Below, one piece after another: positions 50,044-60,962 of a stretch of 64,000 nt of DNA. Made by a program: the position numbers and the translations under genes. The notes beneath the pieces are model-generated. The model saw only the letters and a program-made list of their open reading frames with translations, was not told where the DNA came from and did not search any database. Source of the stretch: Himantopus leucocephalus (taxonomy: Eukaryota > Chordata > Aves > Charadriiformes > Recurvirostridae); NCBI GenBank assembly GCA_003993805.1, contig RSEF01000003.1, positions 65,511,749-65,575,748 on the forward strand, given 5' to 3'. Position 1 is the stretch's first letter; each line of letters opens with the position of its first letter.

Positions 50044-53000
50044 GCAGCCTTTCTGGCTACTGTTATCAAAAGGATGTAATATTAGACAGCTATAAAGTAA
50101 AGCTCAGGTAAAAATCAGTTAAAGGTATTGGTTAAGAACAAATATTTTAAACTATATCTATCCTACACCCAGCTTAATTGAGACATTTAGATTTAAGGCT
50201 GAGGCTGCATGTGAAATTCCGTATTTGTGTTATTATACTTCAGAATGTCTTCCTCTCATCTACGTGAGATAATTATCTCATATGATAATTAGCTTTAAAC
50301 ACATCAACATCATAAATTGTAAACCATTGTATATCATTCATAGTCAAACTATTGAGGCTATTAGAGTCATTTATGAAGGAGACAGAGAGAGACACCTCCT
50401 GTAACTCTTTTGCAACTCATCTATTAGGAAATGCAATTTTGGGCCCATGGTGTGGGCAAGCGTAATCTAAGGACTGCTTTAAGTTCTAAAGATTTTTAAT
50501 GTGTCATGTTAATGTCTAGAAGGCTGCGAGAATCGCCATACTTTGACCCATTACTTGTGTAACCCATGTACTTGTTTCTGGGATGCTTCAAGAGCATGGT
50601 GCTTTCTGAACAAATTGTCCATATGTTGGAGACTGTCTGTATGTCCAGGGAATAATTTGTGGAGTAGTTATGTTATATCACATCTCCTACTTGCTGGCAA
50701 ATCTGACACAGAGGGGCTATGGAAAACTGATTTGCCACTCCTAACATTTCCATAATAGTTACAGTAGAATATGCTGATGTAAATCCATTCAATGCTCCCT
50801 CCATCTGTTCATTGCCCAGATGATGTGACAAACAACATAAAATGCAAAAGCTGCAAAACAGCAACTTAAATCCCATGAGAAGAATCTGAATATTTCTTCC
50901 TGGAACAAAAAAGAACTTTAGATGACCCACCTCTTTATGTTTAGAGGTTCTGGCTTCATAATGTTTTTAGTGTTTGCAGCTGACCAAGGGAAAAGTAGAC
51001 TGATAAAGTGCATTCTCTAATGAGATCTATGGGAATGGCAGTTAGTTAACTCAAAATCAGTCCACTGCACAGTGCTTACATGTCAAATAAAGAGATTTCT
51101 GTGAAGTAGACATAATTTTGTTGTTGTAGGATAACACAGTTTTTTTAAAAAGCTTTTGTGACAAAAAGTAGTGTTGGGAATAGAAAGAATATATATCCTG
51201 TATGCAGCCTTCTCTGTGCTGTATGAATAAGTGCACAAAACAAATCTACTGCAGGGTCTGAGCTGAAATAAAAGGCTATATGAATTAGTGACATATGTCC
51301 GGAATCTTTTTTTCCCTCTAGAGAAAATCCAAAGAGAAAACCAGGGTATAAGCATTAGTTACAGAGTCTTCTTCCCAAAAATATATCTTTTATCAATTGC
51401 AATGCATAACGGTGACTTTCTATCATAGGAAAAACAGATCTGAGTTATATATGGCTCTCACCAGGCTCTGTGCTTTTTTGGATCTCCATTTGGGGCTATA
51501 TGGGTTTCTGGTTGCAAATCTATGAAAAATAAATTTGGCCAGTAGTGCAGATGCATTTCAGCTAAAACCATATTAAATGGCATTTTTATATGGACCACAA
51601 TAGCCCTACAGTTTTGGAATTTTACTTTGCACTGTCAATTTTTGACTAGCTCCATTTGGAAACTTGAATTACTTGCTGGTCCTAGGTTAGATATTAGCAC
51701 CAGGCATCTCCGTTTAATTCTCAGTATCACCTCTTGATATGAGATGCAGCAGTTTGTTTCCCTCAGACATCTATAATTTAGTTCAGAGTATGACTTTAGC
51801 TTCAATGCATAATTCAAGGAAGTTACTGCTCTGGGCACCAGAAAGGATTGACCCTTGTTCTCAAGTCTGGAAAATAAATACTTAAGATCAAGTACTGCAG
51901 TTAAGATCTAAGTGCTTATTTAGTTAAATGTGACTAAATTATTTAAGGTTGAGGGTGAGAAGTTTTGTATTGTGGTACGTCGAATGACCTGATGGTGAAA
52001 TCATTTAGCTTTCTAAGCACACAAACATGTATGTATTTATATTTAGAAAATGCTTAAATACAGTGTCAGTAAAGCTTAATGGGAGGGGTGTTTAGGCACT
52101 TTAAAAAGATATTTGCCTTTATATCTTTAGGGGCATGTCTGCTAATTCTGTTTCTCAGCATTACTGTGTTTACTATTTAAGTCTTTGGGAGTTGTTGATA
52201 TTCATTAAGCACTCTAAAGATTCAGTCTGTATTACGGAGATGAAGGCAGGTAACTCAGAGGAAACATCATAGAAAAATAAATATTAACTGTGAGATATTC
52301 TCATGTGAATCTTTTAGAGTTACATAAGTAAAAATGAGCCAAATTGGAACCTAATATGGAAATGTATCTATAATGGCACACCGTGAAGGATATACAGATA
52401 TACACTTTCATTTTTAAAAATGGTGATTATTGAAGTGTTGAGTCTTTTCTAAACTAATGTACAATATACAGAATATAAATATAACGAGCATATTTATGAT
52501 CACTGCTGTAATATTTATTAACTTATTGACACAATTTAAAATAATTATTAATAACACTAATCACATTATTGTTATTCCTAGAAGCACTCATGATAGACAA
52601 GCACCCTATTGTTCCTAACCAGGGAACAAGAAAATTGCCAAAAGTATTTCTAATTTTTGTACAGCCTAATCTCTTCAAAAGACAGGAAACAAAAGATGGC
52701 TACAGTAGGTATCAGATGCATTGAATCAAATGGCACATTCAGTATGCTTTGACACACCATGTTTTACCAAACGTCCAGGGAAGATTTGTGCACTTATATT
52801 ACACTGTATTTTAAAGATTGTACAAGCATGATAATACTGAAAGCACTTTGGAGCTGCCTGGTGGCTGACCTTTGTGCACTGTTAAACTTGTTTGTAGTCC
52901 TGAGACCCACGTGGAGATAGACTCACAATGGTGTAAATTACATTTAAGATGAGAAGAACATTATTTCACTTCTTGCCATTATTTCACTCCTTCCCTTTCT

Positions 53001-55653
53001 GTCTCTTGGTTTTCCTCTATTCTCTGTCGTCTTGTCCCCCTTGGTGATACTATAGAGTGAGTGCCTTTTTCTTTTGCTTTGGCTTTTTCTTTCTTGGACA
53101 AACATTCTCCATACTGCTTGCAACAATCCTCCTACATGTGGCTGGCAAATAAATAGACTTTATTGTCCTTTAGTTCTGCTGTGAAATGCTGTACGGTTAG
53201 AATTTAACTACCTTCTTCCTTGTGACTGTTGCTTTGCTTATCTATCCAGTACTACTGTACAAGTCAGTACAAAATTTTGGGGGGCTTTTACTGCTGTATA
53301 CAAACAAATGTGACTTGCATCACTCTGCTAGATGATGCTGTTCATTTTCCCCTTTGAATTAACTCAGCTTTATGGTCTCTGTCCTTACCTAGATTAACTG
53401 GATACAGGTTTTCATTTGCCTGTGTGGTGTTGGAATATGAAGCATGTTTCCCTGGAAACTTTAAATGTCTGAAGCAATCATTTACACATACAATATCATC
53501 ACCAAAAGTGCACCTTTTTTCAGTTGAAGTTAAAAACAAAATAAAAATCTTTACCTGTTTGTTTGAAAATATTTGCATTTAAAACACTGTAAGAAAACCC
53601 TTCTATTTCATTTCAGACACCAAAGATTTACTCATTGCTACAATAAATCTGGATTGCGAAACGATTTCACTTTTAGACTAATTGTATTCACCGGAATAAC
53701 TGCTTAGAACACTTCAGAATTCTGCTGAAATGTTTACCTCTAATTGCCATGCAAAACATTTCTGCCCTCTCCTCTGGGTAGGGCAAAAACAACTGTCATT
53801 TTAGGATAGATTGTCTGCACCAGTCTAGAACGTTTGGATTGTTTTAATCAGTCTGTTCACAACTCTGACTTTCGCTTGAAAGCTATTCATAGAAATTTCT
53901 TCGAGGCGTTATTTTTTACTGACAGATGCCCGTTCAATATTCTCTCCTCCTCTCCTGCCTTTCCCCTTCGCTTTCTCTGCTCTCTACGCTTGTTCCTAAA
54001 CCAAATGCCAAAGTATTGGGAAACAGGAAAAATACACACGTGTAGATTCACATACGTGCTCACATGTGCAGTTTTACAATGTGTCGTTAGGACACTTCAG
54101 TTGTACTACTAATGAAACTGCATCTCCCAGGCTCTGCCATCCTCAGCTTGCCTTAGGAGAAAAGCTCAATACAGCTGTAGCTAACTGCTCTTTTAATGCT
54201 GTTTTCTAAAATATTTAACCAAATGAGATCCAATAGCAGTATGCAACACTCAACATGCTGAGAGTTTTGACTAAGACCATTGTTACTGATCTGGTTGGAT
54301 AATTTAGCTTAAATTTGTCCTGTTTTTAAATAGGCAACTGCATGCTTGAGAGTATTTTTAGACTGTGTTGTCAGTCTATTTTTTAACTGGAAGCTATAAT
54401 ATTAATAATTAAAAGTAATTGTGTACATAACAACATTCAGGAATTTTTAGGCACTTTGATGTATTTACAGAGGCATTATTACTTTTGTTTTTCGGAAAGG
54501 AAAACAATGGGTGAGAGAGAAGGTGACTTGCCAAAAGGTCATACAGCAAATATTGACAAAAATTGACTTCCAGAATGAAATCTTGGCTTTGGTGAAACCA
54601 AAGGCAAAACTCACAGAGACAACAATGGGCTCTTGTCCCAGACTCCTGTCCTGACTAGGTGCTGCGGAGGGAGACTGAAGATAAAATGTGTTACTAGAAT
54701 GTAGCTGGGGTATTTTAGGACTTCACGCTTTTATTCACAGCTGAACACTTTCCGAGTATGGTATGTTACTCTGCCCTAGATGTTATTGCATTGCCTCTCA
54801 TATGGTGGTGCTCATGTTTGAAAATACAGGGGGGTTAGAAATATGTCCTTTTTCTCCTCCTTTTCAGAGCCGAGGGAAGAACGGGATACATAAGCAAATG
54901 TTCATCAGCATCACGATACCCTTGTGTGACACTGGAAGGATTAATTTTCTATAACTAAAGTGCCATGAAAAGTTACCAGGACTAGATGTGTCTGTGGATA
55001 CTGCTTTCTTCTTACCATGTCAGACAGCAAGTTAGTGGTAATGATAGAATTATGTAAGGAAATGAATCACGATAAGTGAGAAAAAGAATCTGAAACATTT
55101 AACGCTAAATTTAAAGATTCAGAAAGATATTTAAACTCGACACAGAATGCTGGGACCAAATGCTTTCAGTATTTTCAACCTGACTATTTTTTTAACATTG
55201 GCAAGTATTATACTTCTTGTGTTTCATGCTCCAATTTATATCTAGTCTAACCTACATGTCAGTAAATTTATGTCTGCGTCAGTCTGGCTCTTACTATCTT
55301 CTTCTTATTAGATGTTCACCTCACATTTCTATCAAAGATCTCTGTCACTGCATTCAAATATACTTATTAAAGATAATGTCTGCACTTCCAAAACTGGTGC
55401 AATCACCAGCTTTTCATTTTCACCTAGCTTAAATATTTTTTAAGCTTTATCTAACGTATCTATCTTTTTTTTCCCTTTGGAACTTTATTTTTTCAGAGTG
55501 CTAATCTTGTGCAGAAAGGTTGAAATACGTTAGTAATAAGTTCATAGAAACCTTTTAGAATATTGCAAAATGATGGTATGGTTAAGTAAAGTAAAGCAGG
55601 GTAAGTGATGACCAGGTTTTTCAAATGATGATTGTAATGAGTGGCAAGTAAAA
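50044..55653. other. Inner intron, 5' part, no recognised exon
   Basis: AT-rich DNA without a supported coding segment. Only the old SINE-like piece at 54495 was recognised. Confidence 0.6.
54495..54635 (+). repeat. Ancient SINE-like piece next to a hairpin-repeat arm
   Basis: GGTGACTTGCCAAAAGGTCA and TACAGCAAAT resemble the GTGACTTGCCCAAGGTCACACAGC block seen in MIR-like and related old SINEs. It is followed by TGAAATCTTGGCTTTGGTGA and GGCAAAACTC, an arm of the sauropsid hairpin repeats. It lies in the intron about 1 kb from exon 1. Confidence 0.4.
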
Positions 55654-55662
55654 GGTTACCTG
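55654..55662 (-). other. Splice donor of coding exon 1
   Basis: On the minus strand the sequence is CAG followed by GTAACC, a good match to the U2-type donor at the exon edge and +1 to +3. Cutting here leaves the conserved family residues AIQ at the exon end and keeps phase 0. Confidence 0.9.
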
Positions 55663-55968
55663 AATGGCATTTGTTACATTCCATCCTGCTTCCCAGCTGG
55701 TGATCAATTTGACCTGGGCACTTGGCAGGGGAGCTGGGGACTTGTATTCTGAGTCCTGGTGGCAAACATCAAGCTCAAAGTTCAGGGGTCCATCTAGCTC
55801 CTCTCTCTCCTCACTGTGAGCTCCGTTCAGTTCATCTCTTCTAGCAAAATTCACATACTCTTCATCAATGTCTACGCAGCTGTCCCATCTCACCATTCCC
55901 AAAAAGAGGGATGGTGTTTCCCTAAAGCAGTTGAAAAGAGATGAAAAAGTCTGCTTCAGGTGAGACAT
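55660..55968 (-). CDS. Coding exon 1 of an SLC32 (VGAT)-type vesicular amino acid transporter paralog
   Basis: This exon encodes residues 1-103 of the joined 486-residue protein. It gives the cytosolic N-terminus and the start of membrane helix 1. Residues 31-47 contain a DEEYVNFARRDEL block that resembles the acidic DEE..FA..D.L segment in the N-terminus of VGAT. Residues 44-76 are strongly acidic. Residues 92-103 (WEAGWNVTNAIQ) are the SLC32 signature that opens helix 1. Reading on past the codon for Q103 gives an unrelated tail and a stop, because the exon ends there: CAG is followed by the donor GTAACC. The exon is 309 bases, so the intron is phase 0. The ATG at 55968 is the first in this frame; its context is weak (AGG before, TCT after), and no upstream in-frame stop was found close by, so an earlier start or a 5' noncoding exon is possible. 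The N-terminus is shorter than that of mammalian VGAT and lacks its Gly-rich stretch. Family assignment is secure; function is inferred. Confidence 0.9.
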
Positions 55969-56502
55969 CCTGAATATTAAAGGAAATCTGTCCTTACATG
56001 TCTTTATTTTTTTCAGCAGTTGTATGTTGTTGATCCGTTTGGTAGTTTAGCCTTGATATTGTAGCTATGATTAATGAAGTTTGTTGTCCTTAGTTCATTT
56101 ATTTGTGTCGGTTTCAAATGCTAAAGAAATATCTCCAGGGTCTTCAACGTACTGGTCAGAGTAGTCTGCAGTGAGATTTAGTAGTCTGCAAGGTGCAATT
56201 TACAATTCAAATCCTTTTTCCATTTACCTATGCTATCTATGTAGATCAGTCATTCGTGAAGCATCTACAGGTGGTTGCAAGAATCTCTTCCTGGAAATTA
56301 TGCATGTTTCTAACACAAATAAATAGTTCTGCCAAAAGGAAAAAAATGCTTCATTAAAAACTAGAGTTGATGGACTGACTGCTAAGTAAATGCAGGTAAA
56401 CAAGTTCACTTTTGCAGATGTGAGAATTTTCTGCTGTGTTTTAGTGTCTACAGAGGTCAGTAGAACTGTAAAAATGTTCTTTATAAAGCTCAAAGTTGCA
56501 AG

Positions 56503-56520
56503 AACAACAACAACAACAAA
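56503..56520 (+). repeat. (ACA)n microsatellite
   Basis: Five to six CAA/ACA units in a row. It lies about 550 bases upstream of coding exon 1 in the direction of the gene. Confidence 0.85.
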
Positions 56521-58214
56521 GTAGCTCGTTCATAACTACATCTAATTCACAGTTGCTGGTGACAGTTAGGGGAACGACATAGAGCTGTGATCATATGTTT
56601 ACTGTATGGAGGTAAATAGTGATACATCATGATTATTCACACTGCAAAATCAAAAAATAGTATTTACAGAAGTATCCTCTTCTTTCCTTGCATGGCCCAT
56701 GGGGTTTGTGAAAGAGAGGTAAAGAGAGAGAGTTGGTTGCACAGTTGTAGGATTACTTATGCCCATTTTCTTTCGTTGTTTCCCATGCCTGCCCTACATT
56801 CCTCTTCCCTCTTTGTTCCTTTATTAAGAGTACTGAGTTTTAACAGCTATATTTCTACATTGACGACTCAATAACTGCTACAACACTGCTGATCATGCTG
56901 AAAAAAGTATTTGCTTATAAAGAGTCTGAATTTGACAATGTGAGATCAATTACAGTCCTCGCTTGCACCAGCGTGTCCTTCCTGTTAGCTGAAATTTCAG
57001 GAATTCTCAAAAGAAATTCAGGAGTTTGCATTTCTGAAGTAGAATTCTAAACTGATGACTCTTCTGCCAGATGTACGTGAACTGCAGTCTCACTAGTAAC
57101 TCTCAGGTCTTGCTCATTTCCAAAATGAAATATCCTTCATGCAGGCCTTGTTGTCTGTTTATTCTTATGTGCTCAGGATTAAAGAAATATGGAGATAGCC
57201 TTCACTGTTCCGTGTTTTATGATCAGACACTGAAATTTCTCTTGTTCTTTTCACATAACTAATATTCTGAAGCTCTCCACAATCTATCCATCAGTTCTAA
57301 AAAATATAAATATTTCAGAAATACTACCAGTACAGAATTATGTTCCTTTGCCTACCTTGTTCAAGCCTCATCACTGACACCTGTATGTTCTATGTCCATG
57401 GGTTTATCACCGAATGCTCTAGAGTATTTCTTTTACACATTGTGAAATCTGCTGATGTTGACCTGAGCTAAACAACAAGTGTCTCCTGCATGTTAAAATA
57501 CCCATTTCTTGGGATTTCTGAGCACTGAAGTGAATGTCGCTAGCCATCTCACAAATGTATCATGATCTCCTGGAGTGACCTGGAAGGTGCTTGAAAATAC
57601 AACTATGGTTTTTACAGCAAATTTTTACCTCCTCCTCTCATCAAATCCATTCCAATAGAAAGTTTCAGGCAGGTTTCTTAGGGGAACTGCTCTGTAACAG
57701 GTGTATATACTACTCATTTTAAGTAAACCTGGTAACAGTATCTACAGAGTGAAAATAATAATGTAAAAATTACAAGGTTGATTGTCCTAATATATACAGA
57801 ATGGTCTGAGATACACAAATGTAACCATGGGAGGTGGTAAATATTAGTTTGAATTTTCAGTTTATTTTTAAGCATTACTTCTGTAGATGTTGACATTTCT
57901 GGACAGAAACATTTTGTTGTCATTGACTTTATCTCATGTGAGAGGTATAACCTCCTGAGACGCACAATGAGCATTTTAAAAGCTATTTTTTATTAATTAA
58001 ATACAGATAAAAACCATTTTAGCATCCCGAGGGACTGAATTACATCCAATGCAAAATTTGTTGTTGTTCATTTACAAATGATGCATTACATAAGAAATTG
58101 CATTGTTTATCTGATGTTTGTAAAACTTTTTTTCTGTCTAAAAGAATTTATTGAGACAGCAATCACTGCCACTTGGTGGGGGCTTTGTTTTTCTTTGTTT
58201 TGTTTTTACAGGGG

Positions 58215-58257
58215 TTTTTTTGTTTGTTTGTTTGTTTGTTTGTAAGTTTGTTTTTCC
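58215..58257 (+). repeat. (TTTG)n microsatellite
   Basis: About seven tandem TTTG/GTTT units with one interruption (TAAG), preceded by a looser T/G-rich stretch from 58185. Confidence 0.9.
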
Positions 58258-58349
58258 TTGTAAATTAGTCAGGGTTTCAGGCAGCTAGTTTAGCTAGTTT
58301 AAACAGTTCTTTCACAGTTGCACAAAATAGCTTAAAAATAATGTAAAAA

Positions 58350-58376
58350 AAAAGTTATTTTTAAAAAATAACTTTT
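58350..58376. repeat. AT-rich inverted repeat, 13-bp arms
   Basis: AAAAGTTATTTTT, one A, and then the reverse complement. The low complexity makes a chance origin more plausible than for the hairpin at 9052. Confidence 0.8.
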
Positions 58377-59092
58377 AGTTAGTTTAAATTCACGGCTTCC
58401 CTACTGACTACCAAATTCAAATGCAAGTATGTTCATATGTTTCCAGAAATATCTGAATTTTAATAAAATATTTATCTTAGATCTCCCAAGCTTGGTATAC
58501 TGGTGGGACTATTTGTTTCAATGAAACATCATTATTAATCACTAACGTACAGCATAGAACAGGACAACACAGATTATCATTGTACAATATTTATTATTAT
58601 TTCTTTGTAGAATTGCATGAAGATCCTAGCAGCCACGTTTGGATTAAGTGTCTTAGAATCAAAGAGTAGGAGACAGCTTCTTTATGAAAGGTTTACTGTT
58701 TAATGAGAGAAGACATACAGACACTTGGCAATCTGGGAGTCTATCTTTCTTCTTTGTCTGCTGGGCATGGATATTTCATTCTGTGCATTACCTGCAGCTT
58801 TGATTTTTGCAGTCAGTAGGACAAGTTATGGTCTTAGTTACATCACTGTATATCTACTGGTTGTTTCACTGACATAAATAATGAGCAAAGGAAGATATAT
58901 CAAATTTGGCTTTATTACTGTATTAAAAACTGCTCTCTAGATGACTGCAGCAAATTTCATATTTATTGTTCTACTTCCGGGCCATCAGAAACAAACAATA
59001 AAGGCAAGAAATAAGAACTGGACTCAGTCAAAGGGTAGTCCAGTTCTTCACTTTTCCCATGCACTTCTTCTGCTAGATATTCTTTCTTCAGA

Positions 59093-59160
59093 TAGAATCA
59101 TAGAATTGTTTAGGTTGGAAAAGACCTTTAACATCATCAAGTCCAATCATTAAAGGTGTC
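59093..59160 (-). mobile_element. Short CR1 3' end fragment
   Basis: The plus strand reads tagaatcatagaattgttta followed by ggttggaaaagacctttaa, the reverse complement of a CR1 3' terminus. Only about 68 bases remain, so the insertion was very short. Confidence 0.85.
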
Positions 59161-60221
59161 CTATATCCACACAAGCCAATACTGTAAATTTAATTAAACC
59201 TTATGTCTTGTCTTAGGAAAAACTTATGGATTTATGATAGGCCCATAAGTACGGTTATCATTGCCTCGTCACCTATTCACCTATTTCTATTTCAGTACCT
59301 AAAACAAGATTCAAATTTTCTGCTTGTAAAGCAGCAGACTATTGCTGTGATTCATAAACTTGACAGAGCTGGATTTCGGGAACAGGAAGAGTGGGTGGAT
59401 AGGCTTGGAACAGACATCTTTCTTGGTCGGTAGGATTTCATAGTGCAGCTGCTTATGCCCGAGGGAAATAGGTCTTCAGAGCTGCCACTTGCTTTGGATG
59501 TGGGTCTTCTTCAAAATCTATTTGACTGTAGGATCCTTCAGTTATACCCTTCAAGGACAATGTTTCAGAACAGCAATGAAAATCAGATCAACAAAATAGT
59601 TTCTCAACCCTGTGTGCTTTTATCTTACGTAGCAGTGTATTTACGGATCTTTTTATATAATGTCAATCCTATCTCTTCCTTTTAATCTCACTTTTGCTGC
59701 GGGATGTGGTTTTGGTTCAAGTACTGGGGTAGTAGCATGTCGTGGCTGCTTAGCATACTCCTTCACAAGGGAGAAGATCTCTCTCCACAAAAAAGATATT
59801 TTAAGTAGTTACCATTCTTAGTCGTGAGGCTAGCTGCAGCAAATACAGCGCTTCTAGATATGCAAGACATTCTCTTTAAAATAAATGCCTGCTTAGAGGA
59901 TATGCACTATTACTTCCCATAACGGAATCAGTTTACAACTAAAGGGCTTTTTCACTTTTTCCATGTTAATGCACATAAACCTGGGCCCAAGAGCATGAAA
60001 ATTAGAGAGTTAGGCAAAGACGGACCTGTGGTGTGTTCCCACAGAACCCTGAAGCTGTATGGTGGAGCAACCAGGAATGCAGGTGCACTGCTGAGTACCC
60101 ATGTTGCACAGTTTAGGTGCATCATGGCTATCCCATTCTCCAGCACAAGCTCAACAGGGTCCTTTTTGGTAAAGAAGCTCCTTCTTGGTATGAGCCTAGC
60201 TTTCAGTACTGCCTGAATGAC

Positions 60222-60363
60222 TCTCCCCTTCTCTGGAGATTTTCAAGACTTGCCTGGATGCAGTCCTGAGTAATGTGCTCTAGGCAATCCTGCTTTGGCA
60301 GGGGAGTTGGACTAGATGATCTCTAGAGGTCCCTTCCAACTCTGAAAATTCCGTGATTCCGTG
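60222..60363 (+). mobile_element. CR1 3' end fragment
   Basis: The segment contains GGACTAGATGATCTCTAGAG and GTCCCTTCCAACTC and ends with gattccgtgattccgtgac, a decayed CR1 octamer tail. It lies opposite in direction to the neighbouring CR1 pieces and covers the C-terminal coding edge and 3' UTR of the LINE. Confidence 0.85.
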
Positions 60364-60902
60364 ACTTTAAACTATAAATAGAGATGACAGCGCAAAATGA
60401 AAAAATATCTGAAATAAAACAGCATTCAGTTTGACAGACATAGCTGGAAAAAAATATCACAGACTATCCATCCACCCTTTGCCTTGTGTAGGTTAATGAT
60501 TGAGATGAGTCATTTTTCTTGTAGTGAAATAAGGATTTCAGTTTTGGTGCTGTGGATCCCTAATACAAATATTCGCAACATTTTTTCATACTTGTAACTG
60601 ATGCTTCTTATGAATGCTCAGGTAGCTTATCAAAAATCATCTTCAAGTGTTTCTGCCAATCATACAAATTTGGAAAGCAGACACAGAGAAGGGACAGCAC
60701 ATGATGAAAGACAATATTAATAGTTGATTGTATGTTTGTGGAAAGGTTTCTTTGCATTCACTTACATTTATTTGTATGCTTTTATAAGGTTTTCCGTATT
60801 GTTGCTGGCTCTGTGCATGTTACTCTGACAGCTCTTAAATAGTTATTCAAAATTATGTTCATACATGCAAGTATATATAAGTATATGACTGTAAGTATGT
60901 GT

Positions 60903-60962
60903 GGCACTTTAGAAGTGCATGAAAGATAAGGTCCCTCCCCTAAGAAGATAAACTCTAATCCA
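60903..60962 (+). repeat. Ancient interspersed repeat copy 2
   Basis: GGCACTTTAGAAGTGCATGA, then AAGATAAGGTCCCTCCCCTA and AGAAGATAAACTCTAATC, parallels the end of the copy at 44866. Confidence 0.4.

Larger units (their letters stand above)
30741..55659 (-). other. 24.9-kb phase-0 intron of the SLC32-like gene
   Basis: The intron joins Q103 to G104, inside helix 1. Its ends are GT (55659-55658) and AG (30742-30741). The joined reading NAIQ-GIFVLGLPYA matches the uninterrupted family motif, which independently supports both boundaries. SLC32A1 of mammals is, to my knowledge, also a two-exon gene with the break near this motif but with a far shorter intron. The intron contains a sense CR1 LINE, an antisense LTR, a sense solo LTR and an older SINE-like repeat; no further exon was recognised inside it. 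Confidence 0.88.

Noticed and set aside
55621..55659. C-terminal tail VTFYLPLITIII of the exon 1 open frame
   Set aside because: It is read-through past the GT donor into the intron and has no family counterpart.
29589..55968. Assignment of the gene as SLC32A1 itself
   Set aside because: The protein diverges at many positions that I expect to be invariant in SLC32A1 and has a shorter N-terminus. A tree is needed for certainty, so no symbol is given.
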